Positions 53,882-61,859 of a stretch of DNA of 64,000 bases are shown piece by piece. The stretch's first letter is position 1; each line of letters starts with the position of its first letter. A model generated the notes under the pieces. The model was not told where the DNA came from. It saw nothing but the letters and a program-made list of their open reading frames with translations, and made no database searches. This stretch comes from Streptomyces coffeae (GTDB lineage: Bacteria > Actinomycetota > Actinomycetes > Streptomycetales > Streptomycetaceae): assembly GCF_016741875.1 (NCBI RefSeq), contig NZ_JAERRF010000018.1, positions 62,001 through 126,000 of the forward strand. Direction: 5' to 3'. The position numbers were made by a program, and so were the translations under genes.

Positions 53882-54279
53882 GTCCGCCCCCGCCGACGAG
53901 CCACCTCGGCATCCTGCGACGCCACTTGGAGGGCGAAGTGCAGAGCCGCTGCCCCGGTGAGGTGCTCAGCTGTGGGCGGCACGCGCCAGTGGACCCCGGG
54001 CCCTGCTGTGCGTTCCGTCGAGGGGACCTCGACGTACGCGGTGTCGCCATAGACCTTCACCGAGGGCAGCGGGTCCCAGTGCACGGCTGCCCCGGGCTTG
54101 ATCAGCCACCACAGCGCTCTGCCCAGGGAGTCACCGATGACGGCACCGGTGTTCTCGCCCAAGAGGTGAAGCGCGTCGTCCCCGAGATGAACGGGGACCC
54201 GCACCGCATCCCACCACCGTCCGGCGGGAAGTAACTGCACGCCGATCGGCGGCGTCCACGGCAGGGCTCTGGTCGTCAT
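53878..54279 (-). CDS. Unknown 133-aa protein, first of small operon
   Basis: Soluble protein of unrecognised family. Recurrent motifs are TPPIGVQLLPAGRWWDAVRVP, GALWWLIKPG-like and VPSTERTAGPGVHWRVPP; similar proteins sit next to XRE regulators in many streptomycetes and often share this start. Start at 54279 with GGAG 6 nt upstream rather than the ATG four codons earlier. The palindromic operator lies 63-86 nt upstream. Confidence 0.68.
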   Translation of the reverse strand: MTTRALPWTPPIGVQLLPAGRWWDAVRVPVHLGDDALHLLGENTGAVIGDSLGRALWWLIKPGAAVHWDPLPSVKVYGDTAYVEVPSTERTAGPGVHWRVPPTAEHLTGAAALHFALQVASQDAEVARRRGRT

Positions 54280-54341
54280 GGTCGGCTCCATGCAACGGTC
54301 TGTGTGCTGACCGTCACAGACTCTCGACCTGGCAGGCAGTC

Positions 54342-54365
54342 AAGTTGCACTGAACTGTGCAACTT
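54342..54365. promoter_or_regulatory. Palindromic operator of the small operon
   Basis: AAGTTGCAC - TGAACT - GTGCAACTT: a perfect 9-bp inverted repeat in an AT-rich gap between the XRE regulator stop and the three-gene operon it precedes. The best candidate binding site for that regulator. Confidence 0.8.
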
Positions 54366-54382
54366 CAGCGCAGCCGCCGGGG

Positions 54383-55579
54383 CTATAGGCCGATCCAGTT
54401 CGCGAAATCGGCAAGCTCGCTGCTACGTGACCGCTCCCGTGACCTCAGCGCGATGACCGCTTCACGCGTTGTGGGGTGGTACCGCGTCTGCTGCGGCGCC
54501 GTGCGGCGTGCCCGCTGGAGACAGGCGAGGGCCTGCTCAGCGTCGCCGGCCCATACGTTGGCCCGGCCCAGGTCCAGCCAATGGTGCCCGGCCCGAGACC
54601 GGTCCCAACGCCTGGGGAAGCGCACGTCTTCCGCCAGCTGCACCGCCTGGTCGTACTGCTCCAGGTCACACGCGATCGCGACGGCATGGACTCCGACGTT
54701 CGTCGGCCCCCATCCCACACCGTATGCCGCAGTCTCGCCGGTCCGCGTCGCCAAGGCGCGGGCCTCGGTGACGCGTGCCTGCACCTCGTCGGCATCCTTC
54801 ATCCGGCCGGCGAGCACAGCGGCCCGCAGCTGGAGAACGCCAGCCATGGCAGAGAGCCCAAGGGCGTTCCGGGCGTCCTGGCCTTCAAGCTCGCGCAGCG
54901 TGCTGTCCACCACCCGCATACCGAGGTCGTACCGACTGGAGGCGAACGTGGTCTGAGCACGCAGGTATCCGTACATCGCCGCGAGGCCCGGCTCGTCAGC
55001 TCGGGGAGCGGCCCAATCCAGGCGTAGCAGGGCGACGGTAGCCAGATCGATATACCCGAACGACCAGGCCAGTGTGAAGACGCATCGGAATGCCCACGCC
55101 AGGCACTCGTGTGCCTGCCGTTGCTCGTCGCCGGTGGTGGTGTGGATGGCTTGCACGCACTCATTGATGAGGGCTGGAAGGTCCATGGCCATCGGGAGGT
55201 ACTCGGCCTGGCGGCGCTGCACGAGCACTCTCGCCATGTCGGCGCGGATGAGGGCGATCGGGCGTGCCGGCACCTGCCAGTCGAGGGCGATGTCCCAGTT
55301 CTCCATGCTGACTCGGATGGGCTGTATCACCTCATCGAGCCGCTCGCGGCGGAGCTCTTGGGTGTATGGCTGGCCAAGCAGGTCCGCAGCGGTCACGCTG
55401 AGTCCGCGCGCGCAGGCTGCGACGAGCGATGGGGAGGCGGGCCTCTGGCCGCATTCGACTTTGGACAGCAGGGATTTCGAGACGTTGGCACGTATGGCCA
55501 GGCCCTGTTGAGTCAGGCCGCGCTCGCGGCGAGTGCGTGCGATCCGTGCGCCGGTGTGTTCTTCATTGCCCTGCGGCAT
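54383..55579 (-). CDS. XRE-family regulator with TPR-like domain
   Basis: 398-aa regulator. The N-terminal XRE HTH (ARIARTRRERGLTQQGLAIRANVSKSLLSKVECGQRPASPSL, about 11-52) is followed by about 320 residues of TPR-like helices (AWAFRCVFTLAWSFGYIDLATVALLRLDWA, then AQLAED..DLGRANVWAGDAEQALACLQRAR). This is the common streptomycete pattern of a signal-sensing regulator upstream of a small target operon. GGAG lies 6 nt before the ATG. Codon use is more relaxed than in flanking genes, hinting at transfer. Confidence 0.87.
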   Translation of the reverse strand: MPQGNEEHTGARIARTRRERGLTQQGLAIRANVSKSLLSKVECGQRPASPSLVAACARGLSVTAADLLGQPYTQELRRERLDEVIQPIRVSMENWDIALDWQVPARPIALIRADMARVLVQRRQAEYLPMAMDLPALINECVQAIHTTTGDEQRQAHECLAWAFRCVFTLAWSFGYIDLATVALLRLDWAAPRADEPGLAAMYGYLRAQTTFASSRYDLGMRVVDSTLRELEGQDARNALGLSAMAGVLQLRAAVLAGRMKDADEVQARVTEARALATRTGETAAYGVGWGPTNVGVHAVAIACDLEQYDQAVQLAEDVRFPRRWDRSRAGHHWLDLGRANVWAGDAEQALACLQRARRTAPQQTRYHPTTREAVIALRSRERSRSSELADFANWIGL

Positions 55580-55645
55580 GCTGAACTCCGTTCTGGCCTG
55601 GACACTCAGAACGGTACCGGCAGTCGGCTCCGCAGGTATGCCTGA

Positions 55646-55671
55646 TCGGCCCCCGCTTCGGTGGGGGCCGA
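55646..55671. terminator. UUCG-loop hairpin
   Basis: 9-bp stem TCGGCCCCC / GGGGGCCGA extended by GC/GT pairs around a TTCG loop, 67 nt upstream of the XRE start codon and 245 nt past the DUF1963 stop. Likely terminates transcription from the DUF1963 gene before the regulator. Confidence 0.75.
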
Positions 55672-55744
55672 CGTGTTCCTGGGCATAACGAGAGGCCCCT
55701 GCGCCGGGCCCGAAGGCCAGAGAGGGGGGCGAGGCTGTCGGGCG

Positions 55745-55915
55745 TCAGCGGGCAGGCACGACCGTGATCTCCGTATCCGGGCAGGCAGCCGGGACCTGCT
55801 GGAGCGCGGCCACCTCGGCCGGGTCCGCCCACCAGCGTGTTTCGGGGTCCGCTGGTAGCCAGATGGCCGGGTCCTGGTCGGTCTTCTGCCGGTTCGTCTT
55901 GGTCCAACTGCTTGT
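55745..55915 (-). other. In-frame open extension after the DUF1963 stop
   Basis: After the TGA of the DUF1963 gene the same frame stays open for 56 codons to a second TGA. The part IWLPADPETRWWADPAEV, followed by AALQQVPAACPDTE, has protein-like composition and good codon use, yet there is no ATG and the only GTG is at codon 35. It may be a readthrough tail, a decayed gene end, or a recent stop mutation. No family recognised. The rest of the 336-nt gap holds only the hairpin. Confidence 0.4.
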
Positions 55916-56746
55916 TCAGGAGCCGTCGAAACAGTCCTTGTATGGGCGGCCTGGACAGGTACGGCACTCGAAGAGATAGACCCCACCCATGTCGCCCAGC
56001 CTCAGGTCGGCGTGTTCGTACTCGATGCCCCGGTCCTCGATCGGAGTCCAGGCCAGCCAGGACGCGGCATCCGCCTCGGTGCTCTCCACCGTCAGCAGGT
56101 GGTCCATTGGTTTTCCGCATCCTGAGCAGTCCGGCCACTGCGGGCCTTGGCACCAGCCGGGGTACCCGCCCAGCTTGGTCCCCGGAGCGGTGGACAGGTG
56201 GGACTGGTAGTCCCACCCGGTCTCGGCTTCCACTTGCTCGAAGCGCGGCTCCAGCACGTCCCAGAGTGCGTCGTCCAGGTCCCAGCTCGGGTACTCCGTG
56301 ACCAACTCCGGATGGACGACGCACGGCTTCGGTATCCGCCCGAAACGGGCCTCGGTAGGCGCCGGCGGTGCCTCGCAGATGCTCTCGACTTCCTTGGCGT
56401 CCCGCCAGTGCACTTCAGGAATGACCCACCGGCCGTCGTGCTCCAGCGGGCACCACAGCACCTGAAGGAGGTCGCGTCCGGACGGAAACGGTACGAGCCC
56501 CAGGGCATCGTCGGCGTAGAGCTGCAGGATCGGCACCATGCGCGACCCACGGTGCTCCGGGCACGCGGGCCAGGGATCCTGCTCGGGCCACAACAGCGGC
56601 CCGCCCACCGAACTGTCCCGCGACGTTGGACTGCCCGCGCGGGGGTGTAGCCGTACCGACTGCCTCCGAAGCGCGGCCACCTCGGGGAAGACCTGCTCGA
56701 CATCCAAGGGGCGCGGAGGCGTATGACGGGGCACGGCAGACAGCAT
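55916..56746 (-). CDS. DUF1963-like protein
   Basis: 276-aa cytosolic protein resembling the DUF1963/YwqG group: GGPLLWPEQDPWP at residues 50-62, then VPILQLYADDALG, LGGYPGWCQGPQWP and a final beta segment DMGGVYLFECRTCPGRPY. Two CxxC-like pairs (CSGCGKP and CRTCPG) could bind zinc. Function of the family is unknown; members often occur near toxin-immunity genes. ATG at 56746 or the GTG two codons earlier. Confidence 0.8.
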   Translation of the reverse strand: MLSAVPRHTPPRPLDVEQVFPEVAALRRQSVRLHPRAGSPTSRDSSVGGPLLWPEQDPWPACPEHRGSRMVPILQLYADDALGLVPFPSGRDLLQVLWCPLEHDGRWVIPEVHWRDAKEVESICEAPPAPTEARFGRIPKPCVVHPELVTEYPSWDLDDALWDVLEPRFEQVEAETGWDYQSHLSTAPGTKLGGYPGWCQGPQWPDCSGCGKPMDHLLTVESTEADAASWLAWTPIEDRGIEYEHADLRLGDMGGVYLFECRTCPGRPYKDCFDGS

Positions 56747-56844
56747 AGGCACGCCATCACAGCTGGTGGGAGACGGTATGCGTGGCGTGCATCATGCGGT
56801 CCCGGCCCGGGCCGCAACGGCGGACGAGTCGGCCTGTGCCGGGG

Positions 56845-57222
56845 TCAGATGCGCCAGGAGCGGATACGGCCCGCCGCGTCGAAGACATCGGCCTTGCTGG
56901 ACAGGATGTCCCGGACCAGGTCGATCAGCGCTCCGTACGGCGGGTCGATGCCCTCACCCGAGGCGTGCATATAGGCGACCGCGGTGGCGCTGGCGAACCG
57001 CGCGTTGCTCGCCGGAAGCGGTCTGAGCGTGGCCAGTGTGTGCAGCAGGGCGGCGGCCCGCCATGCGGGGTCGGGGTCCACACCCAGACGCGGCGGATCG
57101 ACCCGGTGGCGGGCCACGGCGGCGACAAGACCGGAGAAGTCCGAGATGGCCGGCTGTTCGGGCAGGACTTCCTCATGTCGCTGCAACAGCCACGGCACGT
57201 CGATATGCAGAAGGGGGGCCAT
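56845..57222 (-). CDS. Fic/Doc-like toxin with degenerate motif
   Basis: 125-aa protein of the streptomycete Fic-like toxin group. The region LLHTLATLRPLPASNARFASATAVAYMHASGEGI is where the active motif HPFxxGNKR should be, but the His, Gly and Lys/Arg are replaced (RPLPASNAR), leaving the Asn and Arg. AMP- or phospho-transfer is therefore doubtful; the group may act differently. It starts 3 nt after the antitoxin stop (TGA-CCC-ATG), a normal toxin-antitoxin arrangement. Confidence 0.75.
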   Translation of the reverse strand: MAPLLHIDVPWLLQRHEEVLPEQPAISDFSGLVAAVARHRVDPPRLGVDPDPAWRAAALLHTLATLRPLPASNARFASATAVAYMHASGEGIDPPYGALIDLVRDILSSKADVFDAAGRIRSWRI

Positions 57223-57225
57223 GGG

Positions 57226-57465
57226 TCAGGCGGCCCGTCCCCGGGGGCCGTGCTCGTCCTCGGGGAACGCGTCGGCGAAGGCGTCGGCGTTGTCCGCGAA
57301 GAACCGGCGGAAGACCTCGGCGCCTTCCTGGAGCGCGCGGTGCCGGGCGATGTCGGCCACGGTCGCCTCCCGGACGAGGGCCTTCATGGTGGTGCCGCGC
57401 TCCTTGGCGATCTGGCGGAGGTCCTCAAGTTCCCGATCGCTGAATTCCACGTTGAGGGCTGACAT
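57226..57465 (-). CDS. Antitoxin, ribbon-helix-helix type
   Basis: 79-aa protein with an N-terminal RHH DNA-binding segment: VEFSDRELEDLRQIAKERGTTMKALVREAT. The acidic, aromatic C-terminus (FRRFFADNADAFADAF) would neutralise the toxin. It lies first in the operon. AGGG stands 8 nt before the ATG; inverted half-sites flank the promoter region. An autoregulatory repressor-antitoxin is inferred. Confidence 0.8.
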   Translation of the reverse strand: MSALNVEFSDRELEDLRQIAKERGTTMKALVREATVADIARHRALQEGAEVFRRFFADNADAFADAFPEDEHGPRGRAA

Positions 57466-57478
57466 GTGGCACACCCTA

Positions 57479-57542
57479 CTTGTCAGGTACCGCGACAGCA
57501 ATCGCCGCAGCTCACATGATGTTTTTGTAGGTACTTGACAAG
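57479..57542. promoter_or_regulatory. Inverted half-sites at the antitoxin promoter
   Basis: CTTGTCAGGTACC (57479-57491) and GGTACTTGACAAG (57530-57542) are inverted copies with 12 of 13 pairs, 38 nt apart, straddling the expected promoter. Read on the minus strand the distal copy contains TTGTCA, a plausible -35 element. Likely RHH dimers bind both arms. Confidence 0.65.
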
Positions 57543-57659
57543 GGCTGACGAGAGATGAGGGCGGGCATCGGTTCCCCGCCCGGGGGTGCCATCGGCGCAC
57601 CGGCGCGGGCCGATTCTGGGAGTGTCCTGTGAGGAACTGGATCCGGGGGCCGGGAAAGC

Positions 57660-57700
57660 GGGACGGTGCCGCGCCCGGAGGCCGGTAGCGGCACCGTCCC
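57660..57700. terminator. Perfect 13-bp hairpin between divergent genes
   Basis: GGGACGGTGCCGC / GCGGCACCGTCCC with a 15-nt loop. Unusual placement: no annotated gene ends here, so it either ends an unknown transcript or shapes the 5' leader of the MMPL operon. Confidence 0.6.
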
Positions 57701-57710
57701 CCCGCGGGGC

Positions 57711-57742
57711 TCTCAGAAAGCTCCCAGGAACTCTCCGAAAGC
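57711..57742 (+). promoter_or_regulatory. Triple direct repeat, candidate response-regulator site
   Basis: TCTCAGAAAGC, TCCCAGGAAC and TCTCCGAAAGC follow each other at 10-11 bp spacing, i.e. one helical turn. OmpR-type regulators bind such tandem repeats. It lies about 230 nt upstream of the MMPL start, and an OmpR-type regulator is encoded in the same gene cluster. Confidence 0.6.
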
Positions 57743-57973
57743 GGCCGGTGGCGGCTGTCAGGCTCCGATGTCAGAGCGGACCGGCCGGTCCCGTTACGGA
57801 TCGGCGGCACGGCGGGTCCGGACCACGGTCCGGACCGGCCGCCCGCTCGCCGTACCGCCCGACCGGTCCGCGTCACGTCAGCCACGTCCCCTCCTTCAGG
57901 GGCGCGGCGGCGGCAATCGGGTCTCAAGGGCGTGCGGTTTCCGCCCTGTTGAACCACGATCCGACCGGGAGCC

Positions 57974-60247
57974 ATGTCTGTGGCCACCTTCCTGTCCGCG
58001 CTGGGCCGCTTCTCCTTCCGACGACGGTGGTACGTCACCGTGCTGTGGACCGGTCTCCTGGTCCTCGCCGGTGTGCTGGCCGCCCAGGCCCCCGCGGCCC
58101 CCCAGACCGACTTCGCCATGCCGGGCACGGAGGCGCAGCGCGCCTATGACGTGCTCCACGAACGGTTTCCCGCGCAGAACGCCAACGGGGCCACGGCACG
58201 TGTGGTGTTCAAGAGCGACGGCGGCCGGGTGACGGAGCCGCAGACCAAGGAGGCCATCGGGCGAACCGTCCAGGAGCTGGGGAAGGACCCGCAGGTCAGC
58301 CAGGTGGCCGATCCCTTCGTGACCCACTCGGTGAGCAAGGACGGCTCCACCGCCTATGCCCAGGTCACCTATGAGGTGTCCAGCCCGGAGGTGGAGGAGG
58401 ATTCGCGCACTGCGCTGATGGACACCGTGGAGCGGGCTCGGTCCTCCACACTCACGGTCGAGGTGGGCGGCAACGCCCTGTCCGCCTCGGAGGGCAGCCA
58501 TGCCTCGGAGGCCATCGGGCTCGCCGTGGCCGCGGTGGTCCTCGTGATCACCTTCGGCGCGCTGCTCGCCGCGGGCCTGCCCCTGTTCACCGCCATGTTG
58601 GGGGTGGGTATCGGCATGAGTGTCATCAAGGCGCTCTCCAGCGCGCTCGGCCTGGGCTCCACCACCTCCGTGCTCGCCACGATGCTCGGCCTCGCGGTGG
58701 GCATCGACTACGCCCTGTTCGTCGTCTCCCGGTATCGCGCCGAGCTCGCGGAGGGCAGGGACAGGGAGGAGGCGGCCGGACGGGCCCTGGGCACGGCGGG
58801 ATCGGCCGTGGTGTTCGCCGGACTCACCGTGGTGATCGCGCTGGTGGGTCTGGCCGTGGTGAACATCCCGGTGCTGACGCAGATGGGGCTGGCCGCGGCC
58901 GGTACCGTCGCGCTCGCCGTCCTCATCGCCGTCACACTGGTCCCGGCGCTCCTCGGCATCGCCGGGCGCCGTATCCGGCCCGCCGGACCGCGCCGCGGAA
59001 AGCTATTCACCAAGACCCCTGACGCCAAGACCTCTGACGCCAAGAGCCCTGACGCCAAGAGCCCTGACGAGGGTGCCGTTCCCCGGCCCGGGATGGGCGT
59101 GCGCTGGGCCCGCTTCGTCACCCGGCGCCCGCTCGCCGTCCTCCTCGTAGGGGTGGCCGCCCTGCTCACAGTGGCCGTGCCCGCCGCCTCCCTGGAGTTG
59201 GGACTGCCCGACGACGGCAGCCAGCCGACGTCCACCACCCAGCGCCGCGCCTACGACCTGCTGTCGAAGGAGTTCGGCCCGGGATTCAACGGCCCGCTGA
59301 TGGTGGTTGCGCAGCCCGAGGGGGGCGGAAGCGCCAAGACCGCCGCGGAGAGCGCCACCGCCCGCATCCAGCGGATGGACGATGTCGCCCGGGTCAATCC
59401 GCCCCGCCTCAACAACTCCGACGACACCGCAGTTCTCACCGTGGTGCCCGCCACCGCGCCGAGCAGTCTGGAAACGACCGACCTCGTTCACGCACTGCGC
59501 GATCCCGGTCTCGAGGCCGACAGCGGTGCGCAGATCATGGTGTCCGGCTCCACCGCGATGAACATCGACGTCTCGCAGAAGCTGACCGACGCGCTCGTTC
59601 CCTATCTCGCACTCGTGGCCGGCCTGGCGCTGCTGCTGCTGATCGCGGTCTTCCGCTCCCTTCTGGTCCCCCTCAAAGCCGCGCTGGGATTTGTCCTGTC
59701 CATCACCGCGGCGCTCGGCGTGGTTGTCGCGGTCTTCCAGTGGGGCTGGGGCGCTTCCCTGTTCGGGGTGTCCGATCCGGGGCCGGTGGTGTCGCTCACG
59801 CCGATCTTCATGGTCGGAGTGGTGTTCGGACTGGCCATGGACTACGAGGTGTTCCTGGTGACCCGGATGCGGGAGGCGTATGTGAGCGGGCAGTCGCCCC
59901 TCAACGCGATCAGCAGCGGATTCGAATTCGGGGGACGGGTCGTCACGGCGGCAGCCATCATCATGATCTCGGTCTTCGCGGCGTTCATGGGATCGGACGA
60001 GCTGATGGTGAAGACCATCGGCTTCGGGCTGGCCACGGCCGTCTTCCTGGACGCCTTCATCGTCCGGATGACACTCGTACCGGCCGTCCTGGCCCTGCTG
60101 GGCCACCGGGCGTGGTGGCTCCCCCGCCGACTGGACCGCTGGGTGCCGGACATCGATGTGGAGGGCGCGAAGCTGGGCGCCCCGGAGCGCAACGAACCGG
60201 ATGAGGCTGTCCGCGCATCCACCGCCCCGGCCGGACTCGGCTCCTGA
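57974..60247 (+). CDS. MMPL-family (RND) transporter
   Basis: 757-aa exporter with the MMPL layout: TM1, large extracytoplasmic loop (about 35-180), five helices, a central cytoplasmic linker, TM7, second loop (about 400-520) and five helices. Both proton-relay signatures are present: GLAVGIDYALFVVSRYR and GLAMDYEVFLVTRMRE. Actinobacterial members export lipids, siderophores or polyketides. Start ATG at 57974, or the GTG two codons later, which has better spacing from GGGAG. The linker contains a 15-bp DNA repeat. First gene of a cluster with the streptophobe protein and a two-component system. Confidence 0.93.
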   Translation: MSVATFLSALGRFSFRRRWYVTVLWTGLLVLAGVLAAQAPAAPQTDFAMPGTEAQRAYDVLHERFPAQNANGATARVVFKSDGGRVTEPQTKEAIGRTVQELGKDPQVSQVADPFVTHSVSKDGSTAYAQVTYEVSSPEVEEDSRTALMDTVERARSSTLTVEVGGNALSASEGSHASEAIGLAVAAVVLVITFGALLAAGLPLFTAMLGVGIGMSVIKALSSALGLGSTTSVLATMLGLAVGIDYALFVVSRYRAELAEGRDREEAAGRALGTAGSAVVFAGLTVVIALVGLAVVNIPVLTQMGLAAAGTVALAVLIAVTLVPALLGIAGRRIRPAGPRRGKLFTKTPDAKTSDAKSPDAKSPDEGAVPRPGMGVRWARFVTRRPLAVLLVGVAALLTVAVPAASLELGLPDDGSQPTSTTQRRAYDLLSKEFGPGFNGPLMVVAQPEGGGSAKTAAESATARIQRMDDVARVNPPRLNNSDDTAVLTVVPATAPSSLETTDLVHALRDPGLEADSGAQIMVSGSTAMNIDVSQKLTDALVPYLALVAGLALLLLIAVFRSLLVPLKAALGFVLSITAALGVVVAVFQWGWGASLFGVSDPGPVVSLTPIFMVGVVFGLAMDYEVFLVTRMREAYVSGQSPLNAISSGFEFGGRVVTAAAIIMISVFAAFMGSDELMVKTIGFGLATAVFLDAFIVRMTLVPAVLALLGHRAWWLPRRLDRWVPDIDVEGAKLGAPERNEPDEAVRASTAPAGLGS
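59012..59071. repeat. 15-bp minisatellite, four copies, in MMPL gene
   Basis: Four tandem copies of AAGASCYCTGACGCC encode K-T/S-P/S-D-A/E repeats in the cytoplasmic linker between the two transporter halves. Copy number can vary without a frameshift. Confidence 0.85.
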
Positions 60248-60278
60248 TCCACCGTAACGGCGAAAGGAAGGATCAGTG

Positions 60279-61796
60279 ATGTCCGTAGCGTCGCGGTCCA
60301 CGGCCATACGGCCCGGTGGCGCCCTACGCCACGCCCTCGAAGGCGCGCTCGCGGTCCTCGCCGCGGTGGTGGTGACGGCGGCCACCGCGTATCTGGCGCT
60401 GATGGCGCTGGGCGCCGATGAGCTCGCCCCGGTGTCCCGGCTCACCTGGGCGATCACCAGCATGGCCACGGGGAGCGGGCTCACACTCGGGTCCGACTCG
60501 CCCGTACCGCTCGGGGAGGACGGAGGGCGCGCGGGCGGTCTGGGCGGTGGCGGCGGCCTGGGCGGTCTTACCGACGGATTGAGTCTGGAGGTGGCGGGTC
60601 AGGCCGCGGCGATACCGCTGGGGCTGACGTTCCTGGGGGCGGTGGTACTGGGGTACGGCTTCTTCCGGCCGCTGCGCTCACGCCCCCGCCCGGCCTCCGC
60701 GCTGCTGCTGGCCCGGATGTGCGGTGCGCTGTGCGCCGCCGCGGTGCTGTTCCCGTCGCTGGCGCTGCCGGCTCAGGGCACGCTGCGGCTGCCGGAGGGC
60801 GTGGCCGGGGGAGTCGGTGACGGCTCAGGGCAGCAGCCCCTCCGCGGGTTCGGGGGCGGCGGCATGTCCGGCGGCATGTCCGCCCTGCGCTCGGTGCGTT
60901 TCGAGGCCGACCCCGCGATGGCGGGCCTCCTCGGTGTGGTCGGGGTGGCGGTGATCCTCGGGCTCGGCTGTGTGGCGGCCCGGCGGACGACGCTGCCGAG
61001 CACCCTGGCCCTCAGCCGACTGCGGCTCAAGTGGCACCCCGTGGCCTCGGCGCTGGCCGGTGTGCTCACCGTCCTGTGCTCGCTGCCCCTGATGGTCGGG
61101 GCGCTGGCAGGCGCCGCCGCCCTGGCCGGGTGGGACCGCGCGGCGAAGGCCGCCGGGGCGCTGCTGCTGGCGGGGCCGGATCTGCCGGCCGTGGCGCTCA
61201 CCTCCGGTCTGGGCGCGTCGTGGGAGGCGGGCATCCACCAGCAACAGGGCGAGCTCGGCGGACTGCTGGGGATGATGGGCCAGGGTGGCCGGACCGACGG
61301 TGGGCTCACCGACCGGACGGTGACCATCGCCGACCGGACCGTGGCCGGGGCACCGCTGTGGCTGATCGGTCTGCTCGTGCTCGTCACCGCTCTGGTGCTC
61401 ACCGGCTACCGGGCCGCGGCGCGGACGCCGGTGCGTGGAGCGCGCGAGGAGGCCAACGCGCTTCTGAGCCGCCATGTGGAGATCGCCCTGCGGACGAGTT
61501 TCGCGGTATGCGGCACGGCGATCCTGCTCGCCCTGCTCCCCCGGGCCTCCTTCCGGATCGGTGTCAGCGTCATGGGGCAGGAAATGCGCGGTGTCACCGG
61601 CGGCCTCGACGGCGCGGTGGGCCTGGCCGGGCTGAGCAGCCTCGTCCTCGCCGGGCTCGCGGCATACTGGGGGAGCCGGATCCACGGAACCCGCACCACA
61701 CACCGGAGCCCGGCGCGCCCCGACGGCTCCGGACGGCCCGTGGCCGCCCGCGCTCCCGGTCGCCGCCCGCAGGGCAGCTACGACTCGGCATCCTGA
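60279..61796 (+). CDS. Streptophobe-family membrane protein
   Basis: 505-aa multi-pass membrane protein of the streptophobe family, a genus-restricted group of unknown function. Nine or ten hydrophobic helices are separated by Gly-rich loops (GGLGGGGGLGGLTDG; GFGGGGMSGGMSAL). It starts 31 nt after the MMPL stop with AGGAAGG 7 nt before the ATG, so it is co-transcribed and may assist or anchor the transporter. The adjacent GTG one codon earlier is an alternative. Confidence 0.82.
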   Translation: MSVASRSTAIRPGGALRHALEGALAVLAAVVVTAATAYLALMALGADELAPVSRLTWAITSMATGSGLTLGSDSPVPLGEDGGRAGGLGGGGGLGGLTDGLSLEVAGQAAAIPLGLTFLGAVVLGYGFFRPLRSRPRPASALLLARMCGALCAAAVLFPSLALPAQGTLRLPEGVAGGVGDGSGQQPLRGFGGGGMSGGMSALRSVRFEADPAMAGLLGVVGVAVILGLGCVAARRTTLPSTLALSRLRLKWHPVASALAGVLTVLCSLPLMVGALAGAAALAGWDRAAKAAGALLLAGPDLPAVALTSGLGASWEAGIHQQQGELGGLLGMMGQGGRTDGGLTDRTVTIADRTVAGAPLWLIGLLVLVTALVLTGYRAAARTPVRGAREEANALLSRHVEIALRTSFAVCGTAILLALLPRASFRIGVSVMGQEMRGVTGGLDGAVGLAGLSSLVLAGLAAYWGSRIHGTRTTHRSPARPDGSGRPVAARAPGRRPQGSYDSAS

Positions 61797-61859
61797 CCAC
61801 CCCCGTGCTGTGCTGAACAAACCCGGTACCCACAGTCCCTCTAGGCGGCACCCCAGACC

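Larger units (their letters stand above)
57466..57973. other. 508-nt divergent intergenic region
   Basis: Between the antitoxin (minus) and the MMPL transporter (plus). No supported gene. It contains the antitoxin half-sites, a perfect hairpin, and a triple direct repeat, each listed separately. Confidence 0.6.
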
